Source of the DNA: CAXBYZ01 sp963980215
GTDB lineage: Bacteria; Patescibacteriota; Microgenomatia; UBA1400; CG1-02-47-37
NCBI GenBank assembly: GCA_963980215.1
Contig: CAXBYZ010000035.1
Coordinates: 1 to 5,224 of the forward strand
Length of the DNA: 5,224 nucleotides
Reading direction: 5' to 3'
Made by a program: the position numbers and the translations under genes. The notes beneath the pieces are model-generated. The model was not told the DNA's origin, searched no databases, and saw only the letters and a list, made by a program, of their open reading frames with translations. Shown here one piece after another: positions 1 to 5,224 of the stretch; position 1 is the first letter of the stretch; every line of letters starts with the position of its first letter.

Positions 1-170
1 CAGTCTTTTTGGCGGGTAAGGTCAAACTCTGGGTACTTGGGAACAAAGATGCTTTTTGGGTTTTTGGTTTTTAATAGTTCAACTAGATGAGAGCCAAGAA
101 AACCGGCTCCACCGGTAACGACTACTCTTTTATTTGACCATAAATTTTCTTGATTTTTTATTTTTGTCAT
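1..170 (-). CDS. NAD(P)-dependent epimerase/dehydratase, GDP-L-fucose synthase-like (N-terminal 56 codons; runs off the left edge)
   Basis: Only the N-terminus is in the window. After a polar leader of about 14 residues comes a first beta-strand and glycine-rich nucleotide-binding loop, VVVTGGAGFLGSHLVELL (residues 16-33). This is the GxxGxxG Rossmann signature of extended short-chain dehydrogenases. The following IFVPKYPEFDLT (41-52) matches the 'VPRSKxYDLT'-type segment of GDP-L-fucose synthases (Fcl/WcaG), which turn GDP-4-keto-6-deoxymannose into GDP-L-fucose with NADPH. That segment favours this subfamily over UDP-glucose epimerases or dTDP-glucose dehydratases, which usually show an acidic residue after strand 2. 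The catalytic YxxxK lies outside the window. The start is the ATG at 170. It has a weak AGAG about 10-12 nt upstream, the closest thing to a ribosome site in the window. The gene follows a 150 bp gap and may have its own promoter. Its likely role is to supply a nucleotide sugar to the glycosyltransferases upstream. The family is secure; the exact substrate is not. Confidence 0.8.
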   Translation of the reverse strand, partial: MTKIKNQENLWSNKRVVVTGGAGFLGSHLVELLKTKNPKSIFVPKYPEFDLTRQKD

Positions 171-190
171 GGTATTATTCTCTTAATATA

Positions 191-221
191 CCCCAGATGC
201 ATGCATTTGGGGGCTTTTTTT
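191..221 (+). terminator. Rho-independent terminator-like hairpin, oriented on the plus strand
   Basis: On the plus strand, CCCCAGATG and CATTTGGGG form a stem around a short centre, and the pairing continues almost to the middle because ATGCATGCAT (197-206) is a perfect palindrome. The stem is followed by GC and then seven T (215-221), the usual layout of an intrinsic terminator. In plus-strand RNA the one imperfect pair is a tolerated G-U wobble (196/207). In minus-strand RNA the same position is an A-C mismatch, and the sequence after the stem is TATATTAAG rather than a U-tract. Both details favour plus-strand function, although every gene in the window is on minus. It could stop antisense transcripts, or be a weak bidirectional terminator, since its A-tract precedes the stem on minus. 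Confidence 0.5.
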
Positions 222-274
222 CTTCATATTTTGGTTAATAGTTTATTTTTTTCTAATCATATTGTCTGTATTTG

Positions 275-308
275 CCTAAATACGGGCAGTTGAGTGCCCT
301 TATTTAGG
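275..308 (-). terminator. Long inverted repeat 12 nt downstream of the operon's last stop codon (possible 3'-end hairpin)
   Basis: CCTAAATA (275-282) pairs perfectly with TATTTAGG (301-308). After one mismatch (283/300), GGGCA (284-288) pairs with TGCCC (295-299) around a 6-nt loop. On the coding strand the structure begins 12 nt after the DUF2304 stop, which is where an operon-end hairpin is expected. No T-run follows directly on either strand, so it is not a classical intrinsic terminator. It may stabilise the mRNA 3' end, assist factor-dependent termination, or be a leader structure for the epimerase transcript. The hairpin itself is certain; its function is inferred. Confidence 0.45.
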
Positions 309-320
309 ATTACTTGAATA

Positions 321-668
321 CTATTTTTTACCTTTTTTGACTTGTTTTAGGGAAACTTCGCGGATGAGTTGGCTAATTTGAGTGCGAATGTCTTCTAGAT
401 AAACATTTAATCTAAAAACCAGGTAAAAAAGAATAGCGATGGATAGGTAAACGATAATATCGACTCCCCTACCGATACCAAGCATCCGAGCGATTCTGGT
501 GGTTTCTTCGGGATAAAAGATAGCCACTATTGCCACTATCCAGATTGATAACCAAAAAAGAAGGGCGCCGAAACGAATAGATCCACCCTTAAACTGCATC
601 ACAGCCCTTGAGGCGGCAAAGAGAATAAATAGGGTGAGAAATATTTGAATGGGGAGTAATAAAGCCAT
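321..668 (-). CDS. DUF2304 family small membrane protein (115 aa)
   Basis: This protein has three predicted membrane helices, at about residues 4-23, 31-52 and 70-88. Between the second and third lies LGIGRGVDII (63-72), a motif typical of DUF2304 proteins. The third helix runs into a charged, heptad-like amphipathic segment (about 87-110) and a basic tail, KKGKK, that probably lies in the cytoplasm. DUF2304 has no proven biochemical role. It is known mainly for sitting next to DPM1-like GT2 genes, as here. The gene starts 5 nt after the stop of that GT2, so the two are almost certainly co-transcribed. By analogy with eukaryotic DPM2/DPM3, which hold the soluble DPM1 at the membrane, it may anchor or stabilise its partner; this is inference. 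No Shine-Dalgarno motif precedes the ATG. Its length is normal for the family. It appears to be the last gene of the operon. Confidence 0.85.
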   Translation of the reverse strand: MALLLPIQIFLTLFILFAASRAVMQFKGGSIRFGALLFWLSIWIVAIVAIFYPEETTRIARMLGIGRGVDIIVYLSIAILFYLVFRLNVYLEDIRTQISQLIREVSLKQVKKGKK

Positions 669-673
669 AGTTT

Positions 674-1357
674 CTATCTTGATAACATGTAGAGTAATTT
701 TACCAGAACATTGGCACTATTGATATTTTTCTGACCTTTACTGAGGGAGTATTTGGTGTAACGAACATGAATGGGGATCTCGGAAAACTTTAAGCTTAAT
801 CTTTTTATTTCCCCAAAGAATTCACTAGAAACCTCCATGCGATTACTTTTAAGCCGAATAGTTTGGATGGCCTTTTTATTTAAGCCCCTGAAACCTGATT
901 GGGAATCGGTAGTCCAGACGCCAAAAAACAGCCAAGTAATCAAGTTACTTACTAACAGAATTAGTCTTCGACTTTTTGGCATGTTGGAGTGAGTGCCAAT
1001 AAAACGACTACCGATGACAATGTCGTAATTTGCAAGTTTTTTTAAAGCCGTACCGATATCTTTAGGGTCGTGTTGGCCGTCGGAATCAAAGGTGACACAG
1101 AAATCGTAGTTGTTTCTTTTGGCAAACTCAATACCGGTAGCTAGAGCGGCACCAAGGCCACAGTTTTTTTTGTGAGTGAGCAAGTAGTTGGCGTGAGTCA
1201 GAGCTAGTTGACCGGAGTTATCTATAGAGCCATCATCAACCACAACTAGGTCAATATTTTTTAATTTCTTGGTTTTAAAGTATTTTTTTAGATCGAGTAG
1301 AGTTTTTTTTATAACCTGAGCTTCATTGTAAACAGGAATGATGATGGCAATTTTCAT
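674..1357 (-). CDS. GT2 family glycosyltransferase, DPM1-like (polyprenyl-phosphate sugar synthase type), 227 aa
   Basis: This is a GT-A fold family 2 enzyme of the dolichyl/polyprenyl-phosphate mannose synthase type. It probably transfers a sugar from a nucleotide donor to a polyprenyl phosphate on the cytoplasmic face. Motifs in order are IIIPVYNEAQ (5-14), VVVDDGSIDNS (38-48), CGLGAALATGI (66-76, donor-binding loop), the metal-binding DSDGQHDP (91-98), IGSRF (115-119) and SGFRGLN (154-160). Near the C-terminus, YTKYSLSKGQK (200-210) replaces the usual GxSK acceptor loop of DPM1. The C-terminal membrane helices found in longer homologues are absent, so the neighbouring DUF2304 protein may provide membrane attachment. 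The ATG at 1357 was chosen because MKIAIIIPVYNEA is the standard family N-terminus and because it forms an ATGA overlap with the upstream stop. A longer in-frame start at 1495 would add 46 unrelated residues lying inside that gene. The sugar is unknown. Confidence 0.9.
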   Translation of the reverse strand: MKIAIIIPVYNEAQVIKKTLLDLKKYFKTKKLKNIDLVVVDDGSIDNSGQLALTHANYLLTHKKNCGLGAALATGIEFAKRNNYDFCVTFDSDGQHDPKDIGTALKKLANYDIVIGSRFIGTHSNMPKSRRLILLVSNLITWLFFGVWTTDSQSGFRGLNKKAIQTIRLKSNRMEVSSEFFGEIKRLSLKFSEIPIHVRYTKYSLSKGQKNINSANVLVKLLYMLSR

Positions 1358-2892
1358 TTTTTGGTGGTTAAAGTCCATTTGGTAAAGGAAGTGATACCGG
1401 TAAAGTATAACGGAACCCAGAGATACCACCAAGCTCCTTTGGCAAAGAAGGGTTTGTATTGAGACATTTGAGTAAAGAGGGTGGTGAGAGGCCAAAGATC
1501 GTAGTAACTGCTAATCTGGGTGTAGAGTGAAGTGATATGAAGGCCAAGAAAGAAAATGACTAAACCAAGGGTAGCGGTATTTTTAATTTTTTGAGTCCAG
1601 CCAAGTTCAAGAAGTCCGGTGAGTAATAAAAACATCTGAGTGGTTAGTAAAGGTAAGTAGTAACGGGGCTGGATACCCAAAGACCGGCCGTATTCTTGGT
1701 AAAACTGCCAGTCGAACCAAAAGAGGGCGAGGAGATAAATAAGGTTGGCTAGAATACTAAAGATAATCACTTTGGAGATATAGGTGATTTTTTTGGCTTT
1801 AATGTCTTTATACAACTTAACCACAATTCCAATAACGGCTAAACCTAAAATTCTATTGGCTAGCCACCAACTAAAACGAGGCATAATGACTCCAAACCAC
1901 TTAAATACACCCCAATACCAGACAATCATCTCTTTTGAAAGTGTATGAATAAAACTTAGCGAGTAAGTTTTAAAGTCATTTATGGTACCAAAAGGAGAAA
2001 CTTTGGCAATATAGGGGTTACTAGTAAAAAATTTAGGAATTTCCTGCCAGCCGGCAATAAATAAAATGGGAAGAATTAAATAGGGTAAAAGTTTAAACCA
2101 TTGTTTGAACTCATTAAAACGCCAGCGAATAAAAAAAGCGGTGGCAAAGATAGGAAAGAGAATATAGGCTTGAGGTTTGGTGAGTAAATCAAGGCCAACA
2201 ATAATGCCGATCCAAAGACTTAAAAACTTTGATGGTCCTTGTTTAATTAATTGAAGTGAGAGTAGAATGGCGAGACTAAATAAAAGATTGTGAAGATTGT
2301 CTGAGTTAATGCCAACTCCAAGATAAGTTGACATGGGGAAAAAGAGGGTAAGCATAGCAAGAGTTTTGGCTAACTTCTCTTTTTGGTAAATTACTTTACC
2401 GATTAAATAGGCAACAACCGGAATAAAGCTAGAGATAATGAGAGAGGCAAAACGAGTAGTAAAGAGTCTTAAGATAATATCTTTTTGATTAACCAAGCGA
2501 TAAAAAATTGAGGCAAACCAGTAGTAGAGGGGCGGATAAAGGGCGGATTGGTGAATAGTGTAAGTGGATCGATTCTCGGGGGTGTTTAATAATTTTATTT
2601 CTTGTTCATACTTGCCAACTCGAGTATTGGTGTACTCCACTTTAAATTCTGGATGATAGGAATACTTATTCTCTCCTTCGCTCATGATACCAAAGATTCT
2701 TTCGGTGGTTTGCTCTTCGAGTGATAAGTTTTTCGGGTCATTCATAGTGGGCATACGTCCCTCCTCAACTAGAAAATTTACTGAGGCAAAGTGGGATTGT
2801 TCGTCGGGGATTTCAAAGGGATGAGTAAATACTAAAAAACCAAGTAGGGTAAATAATGAGGCAAGTAAAATTATTAAGTAATCTTTTTTCAT
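1354..2892 (-). CDS. Polytopic DUF2142/GT-C-like membrane protein, probable lipid-sugar-dependent glycosyltransferase (512 aa)
   Basis: This is a large integral membrane protein with about 11-12 hydrophobic helices. After the first helix (about 5-22) comes an extracytoplasmic loop opening with HPFEIPDEQSHFA (24-36). The acidic PDE and following H match the conserved first-loop motif of DUF2142 proteins and resemble the catalytic acidic residues of GT-C transferases. Further marks are LYPPLYYW (118-125), MSTYLGVGINSDNL (187-200), LLTKPQAY (236-243) and GIQPRYYLPLL (406-416). GT-C enzymes use polyprenyl-phosphate sugars on the outer membrane face, so the DPM-like enzyme encoded next could be its donor supplier. 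That link is inferred from context; DUF2142 proteins are mostly uncharacterised. The gene overlaps both neighbours by ATGA, which suggests translational coupling. An in-frame TAA lies directly before the ATG, so the start is firm. The first extracytoplasmic stretch (about 23-140) is long and charged and may bind the acceptor. A PMT_2/GT83-like assignment is the main alternative. Confidence 0.8.
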   Translation of the reverse strand: MKKDYLIILLASLFTLLGFLVFTHPFEIPDEQSHFASVNFLVEEGRMPTMNDPKNLSLEEQTTERIFGIMSEGENKYSYHPEFKVEYTNTRVGKYEQEIKLLNTPENRSTYTIHQSALYPPLYYWFASIFYRLVNQKDIILRLFTTRFASLIISSFIPVVAYLIGKVIYQKEKLAKTLAMLTLFFPMSTYLGVGINSDNLHNLLFSLAILLSLQLIKQGPSKFLSLWIGIIVGLDLLTKPQAYILFPIFATAFFIRWRFNEFKQWFKLLPYLILPILFIAGWQEIPKFFTSNPYIAKVSPFGTINDFKTYSLSFIHTLSKEMIVWYWGVFKWFGVIMPRFSWWLANRILGLAVIGIVVKLYKDIKAKKITYISKVIIFSILANLIYLLALFWFDWQFYQEYGRSLGIQPRYYLPLLTTQMFLLLTGLLELGWTQKIKNTATLGLVIFFLGLHITSLYTQISSYYDLWPLTTLFTQMSQYKPFFAKGAWWYLWVPLYFTGITSFTKWTLTTKK

Positions 2893-3596
2893 TTATTTTT
2901 TTTGATTACCAACGTGATATTTGGGGCCATGAGGGTTTGATAGATAGCGCCGTTGATGATCATAAGGAGTATAAAGATTGAGTGAAGTATTTTTTGTAAG
3001 ACTATACGAACAAGGTTTATGGGGTTGGTGAGGGGAATATTAAAGCCAATTATTTTGTGGCTAGCGTTTTTTAGGTTAGCAAAGGTGATTAATTCGTTTA
3101 AGGAGTAGATAGTGAAGATGTTTTGGTGTTGGAGATCACCATAGCGTTCGGTACCGGATAGAGGATTAGCGCCGTTGGGAACGGTAATTAAGATATGGCC
3201 TCCAGGTTTTAGGGCTTTATATAGTCCCCTAAGCCAAACCAAGTAGCTGTCTTTGTTAATATGCTCGAAAACTTGGGTGAGAATAATAAGGTCATATTTG
3301 TTTTTTAAATTTTTTATAGATTGATCTGTTTTTAATAAAGTAGTTTGTTTAAGTTGGTAAGTTTTTTGGCAGTAATCTAGGACTGCTTGATCGTTATCGA
3401 TAATATCTAGATTCTTAATATTTTTTTGGTTTAATATTGAGAGTAACTCCCCTTTTCCGGGGCCTACTTCTAGAACACGACTAGATTTTGAGAGTTGGTT
3501 TAGGTAGAAAGAGAAGTTATAGGAAAGATAAGCCACTCGCCTAGAAAAAGTTTTACTATTTGCGGTTGATTGAATGTGTTTTAAGTAGTTGGACAT
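2889..3596 (-). CDS. Class I SAM-dependent methyltransferase (235 aa)
   Basis: This is a Rossmann-fold methyltransferase of the Methyltransf_11/23/UbiE-like type. Motif I, the SAM-binding loop, is VLEVGPGKGELL (41-52). The strand LDIIDNDQ (63-70) should carry the acidic residue that binds the SAM ribose. YDLIILTQVFEHI (101-113) is motif IV with the usual 'EH', and LKPGGHILITVPN (129-141) is the post-motif signature. ERYGDLQHQNIFT (150-162) resembles the 'H..xFt' region of methyltransferases from surface-glycan clusters. A hydrophobic stretch at about 203-222 near the C-terminus could attach it to the membrane, which would suit a lipid-linked or nascent glycan substrate; this is inference. The ATG at 3596 is three nucleotides after the GT4 stop and in the same frame. 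The 3' end overlaps the next gene by ATGA. There is no Shine-Dalgarno motif. It probably methylates a sugar, for example as a chain cap or side modification, but the substrate cannot be read from sequence. Confidence 0.88.
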   Translation of the reverse strand: MSNYLKHIQSTANSKTFSRRVAYLSYNFSFYLNQLSKSSRVLEVGPGKGELLSILNQKNIKNLDIIDNDQAVLDYCQKTYQLKQTTLLKTDQSIKNLKNKYDLIILTQVFEHINKDSYLVWLRGLYKALKPGGHILITVPNGANPLSGTERYGDLQHQNIFTIYSLNELITFANLKNASHKIIGFNIPLTNPINLVRIVLQKILHSIFILLMIINGAIYQTLMAPNITLVIKKNK

Positions 3597-3599
3597 AAT

Positions 3600-4715
3600 T
3601 TATTTTACTTTAGTAATAGTATTTAGGGTCTTTTGGGCGGTGTCTTCCCATTGTAAGGCTATTAATCTTTTTTTGCCTTCAATAACTAGATCTTTGGTAA
3701 GTTTTTTTGAAGTCAGAACTTTTTTGATAGCCTGAGTAAATTTATTGGCGTCGTAGGGGTTAACTAGCAGGCCGGCTTGGCCAACCACCTGTTTTAGCGA
3801 AAAGGCATTTGAGGATACTACCGGAGCTTGGTACTGCATGGCCTCGATGACCGGATAACCAAAACCTTCGTAAGCTGAAGGGAAGACAAACAAAGCGCAG
3901 TGCTGATATAAAGCAACTAAATCTTCTCTATCAACAAATCCTAAAAATTTTACTTTTCTTTTTAAGTCAGATTTCTTTATGTAAGCTTGGTTTTTCTTAT
4001 CTGCTCTGCCATTTAAGCCACAAACAACTAGTTTTAGATTGGGAAAATCGGAAATTAAGTCTTTGAAGGCGCAAAGAAGAGTGATTAAATTTTTATGAGG
4101 GTGGCCGGAGATAACAGTAAAGAGGTATGGACCATGAATGTTTAAGTTTTTTAAGCGTTTTGAGATTTGTTTTGAAGATAATTTTATTTTTTCAGGTGCA
4201 GCGTGGAGAATGGCAGTGCATTTTGTAGCTGGAATATCTAAAACACTGGTGATGGAGTTGGCTGAGGCAGTGGAGTCGGTGATGATGTGATGGGCTGTTT
4301 TGGCACTTAGGCGAGTGGTAAATTCCCAAATTAACCTACCAAACCAAGTAAAGTCTTCGGGGTGATAGTGCCAATTTAGATCGTGGATGGTAACGATTGA
4401 TTTGGCAGGAGAAATCCAGGGACTGGTATAACCCAAAGAAAAAATTACTTTAATTTTAAAAAATAGTAAATAGAAAGGGAGAAGAAGTTGCTCGGTAATT
4501 AAACGAAGAGGGCGGATACTAGCCTTGATGGGTAGAGTGATAATCTTTAGATTAGTTGATGGTTGAAATAAGTGGCGATTTTCTAGATTACAAAATAAGT
4601 AGTAGGTGTGATTATCTGGGTTGCTCTTTAAAGCCTTGATTAGCTCTAAGACATAAGTTTCTGTGCCACCAACTTGACTTGGAATTAGAAAAAGAATGTT
4701 GATACCTAGGCGCAT
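3600..4715 (-). CDS. GT4 family glycosyltransferase (371 aa)
   Basis: This is a complete GT-B fold retaining glycosyltransferase of family 4, which transfers sugars from nucleotide donors in the cytoplasm. The N-terminal acceptor domain has the glycine-rich loop QVGGTETYVLEL (14-25), where many homologues have GGIGRY, and the conserved IHDLNWHYHPEDF (110-122). ITDSTAS (145-151) leads to the interdomain region. The C-terminal donor domain shows GHPHKNLITLL (204-214, equivalent to the usual xRKN motif), VKFLGFVDREDLVALY (255-270) and FPSAYEGFGYPVIEAM (278-293). The last contains the E(x)7E pair at E283/E291 that contacts the nucleotide sugar. Overall it resembles WbaZ/mannosyl- or rhamnosyltransferase-like GT4 enzymes of O-antigen and exopolysaccharide clusters, but donor and linkage cannot be deduced. 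The start at 4715 lies inside the last codons of the upstream GT2 (10 bp overlap), and no Shine-Dalgarno motif precedes it. The length is normal for the family. Confidence 0.93.
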   Translation of the reverse strand: MRLGINILFLIPSQVGGTETYVLELIKALKSNPDNHTYYLFCNLENRHLFQPSTNLKIITLPIKASIRPLRLITEQLLLPFYLLFFKIKVIFSLGYTSPWISPAKSIVTIHDLNWHYHPEDFTWFGRLIWEFTTRLSAKTAHHIITDSTASANSITSVLDIPATKCTAILHAAPEKIKLSSKQISKRLKNLNIHGPYLFTVISGHPHKNLITLLCAFKDLISDFPNLKLVVCGLNGRADKKNQAYIKKSDLKRKVKFLGFVDREDLVALYQHCALFVFPSAYEGFGYPVIEAMQYQAPVVSSNAFSLKQVVGQAGLLVNPYDANKFTQAIKKVLTSKKLTKDLVIEGKKRLIALQWEDTAQKTLNTITKVK

Positions 4716-5224
4716 AGTTTTTTGAGTTGATAATAAATAAATTGTCTAGCCATCCCGAGGAAGGCAATAATATTTTTATAGTACATTTTCTCAATTTGGC
4801 GGGATAGTTTAAGATTTTCTTTGACTGATTTTGGATGAGTCAGGGGAAGGGTTAGCTTGTTTAATTTGAGATTGGAGAGAGGAGATTTGGTTTTGGTGTT
4901 GGTGGCTACTTGATCAAAGCCAATATTGCTAATTAAGTTTCCAGTGGGAATAATAGCCAAACCGTGATTGACAAAGTGAGTATAACTCCACTTAAAGGCC
5001 CAGCTTTTGACTTGACCAACTTTGGTTAAAAATAACATGGTATTAAAGTAAATCTTCATGTATTTATCTTTCCAAGATAGAGGTTTTAGATTGGATAAAG
5101 TGGGGTCATATAATTTCCAAGCTCTTTTCCAAGTCCCCCAACCCCAACACTGTTGATAGCGGGAAAAATCATAGCTAAATTTACTAAACTCTCCCACTCC
5201 GGAGCCGGTGACGGACATGATTTT
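4706..5224 (-). CDS. GT2 family (HlpA-like) glycosyltransferase, C-terminal part (runs off the right edge)
   Basis: The reading frame is open to the right edge of the window, so the true start lies beyond it; 172 codons plus a TAG stop are visible. The catalytic GT-A domain with its DxD motif is outside. What remains is the C-terminal half of nucleotide-diphospho-sugar transferases often annotated 'hemolytic protein HlpA-like'. Counting from the first visible Met, FSRYQQCWGWGTWKRAW (18-34) matches the family's 'fSrYpHiWGWATWrRAW', WSYTHFVNHGLAIIPTGN (77-94) and LISNIGFDQVATNT (95-108) match 'NLvsNIGFGxxATHT', and PLTHPKSV (125-132) is the common final motif. These blocks help shape the donor/acceptor pocket. 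In this copy A becomes G in WGWGTW and H becomes N in ATNT. The Met at 5218 is therefore internal. The 3' end overlaps the GT4 start by 10 bp, so the genes are probably co-expressed. The substrate is unknown. Confidence 0.85.
   Translation of the reverse strand, partial: KIMSVTGSGVGEFSKFSYDFSRYQQCWGWGTWKRAWKLYDPTLSNLKPLSWKDKYMKIYFNTMLFLTKVGQVKSWAFKWSYTHFVNHGLAIIPTGNLISNIGFDQVATNTKTKSPLSNLKLNKLTLPLTHPKSVKENLKLSRQIEKMYYKNIIAFLGMARQFIYYQLKKLCA

Larger units (their letters stand above)
171..320. other. Intergenic gap of 150 bp with two inverted repeats
   Basis: This is the only sizeable non-coding stretch in the window. It separates the DUF2304 stop codon from the epimerase start codon on the minus strand. 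It contains a 34-nt imperfect inverted repeat (275-308) close to the DUF2304 stop, an AT-rich middle, and a GC-capped hairpin (191-212) beside a T-tract. A promoter for the epimerase is expected here but is not obvious. On the minus strand, TATATT (plus 185-190) and TATGAT (in plus 254-261) resemble -10 boxes, but neither has a good -35 at 16-18 bp. I see no open reading frame worth calling. Unlike the genes, the two sequence rows covering this region have balanced G and C. Confidence 0.75.

Noticed and set aside
185..190. TATATT on minus as a -10 box for the epimerase
   Set aside because: No -35-like hexamer is found 16-18 bp upstream, where the GC-rich hairpin sits, and there is no TGn extension. 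It is too weak to call as a promoter.
771..992. Open frame of 73 codons on the plus strand
   Set aside because: It lies wholly inside the DPM-like GT2 gene on the opposite strand. The translation shows no recognisable motif, and the GT2 motifs explain the region.
1358..1495. 46-residue N-terminal extension of the DPM-like GT2
   Set aside because: It overlaps the 3' end of the GT-C-like gene and has no homology pattern. MKIAIIIPVYNEA at 1357 is the normal family start.
1354..2891. TGA recoding (glycine), as in Gracilibacteria/Absconditabacteria
   Set aside because: TGA ends the methyltransferase and the GT-C-like gene at normal lengths within ATGA overlaps, so the standard bacterial code fits.
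2896..2903. A8 slippage site (coding strand) that could fuse the methyltransferase to the GT-C-like protein
   Set aside because: In the frame of the downstream ATG, a TAA lies directly before the ATG, so a frameshift would end there and give no fusion.
4612..4794. Open frame of 60 codons on the minus strand spanning the GT2/GT4 junction
   Set aside because: It is out of frame with both real genes, which have clear family motifs there. It is an overlap shadow.
5216..5218. Start codon for the right-hand GT2 at 5218
   Set aside because: The frame continues to the window edge, and HlpA-like GT2s need an N-terminal catalytic domain before the WGWxTW region, so this Met is internal.

Overview
This 5.2 kb window is a dense block of cell-surface glycan genes, all on the minus strand, so it reads from position 5224 down to 1. 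In transcription order it holds: the C-terminal half of a GT2 (HlpA-like) glycosyltransferase; a GT4 glycosyltransferase; a class I SAM methyltransferase; a large polytopic DUF2142/GT-C-type membrane protein; a dolichol-phosphate-mannose-synthase-like GT2; and a small DUF2304 membrane protein. A gap of about 150 bp with two strong inverted repeats follows, then the first 56 codons of a NAD(P)-dependent epimerase/dehydratase of the GDP-L-fucose synthase type. No rRNA, tRNA, CRISPR array or mobile element was seen.

The six genes from 5224 to 321 look like one operon. Consecutive genes overlap by 10 bp (GT2/GT4), are 3 nt apart (GT4/methyltransferase), overlap by 4 bp as ATGA (methyltransferase/GT-C and GT-C/DPM-like GT2), or are 5 nt apart (GT2/DUF2304). 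The last three genes form a plausible functional unit. The DPM-like GT2 would charge a polyprenyl phosphate with a sugar. The DUF2304 protein could anchor or assist that enzyme at the membrane. The GT-C-like protein could use the lipid-linked sugar on the outer face of the membrane. The upstream GT2, GT4 and methyltransferase would build and decorate a polysaccharide or glycolipid from nucleotide sugars, and the epimerase at the left edge would make one of those sugars, possibly GDP-L-fucose. This pathway is inferred from family membership and gene order.

The organism appears to be a low-GC bacterium with Lys/Ile/Asn/Leu-rich proteins, compact genes and hardly any Shine-Dalgarno sequences. 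This would fit a Patescibacteria/CPR lineage such as Microgenomates, but taxonomy is a guess from style alone. TGA, TAA and TAG all act as stops, which argues against the TGA=Gly code of Gracilibacteria/Absconditabacteria. The coding strand has clearly more C than G, as expected for genes on the lagging strand.

I see no clear new biological system. The parts most worth checking are the two structured elements in the 171-320 gap, one of which is a terminator-like hairpin facing the opposite way to every gene here, and the DPM-like GT2/DUF2304/DUF2142 trio.
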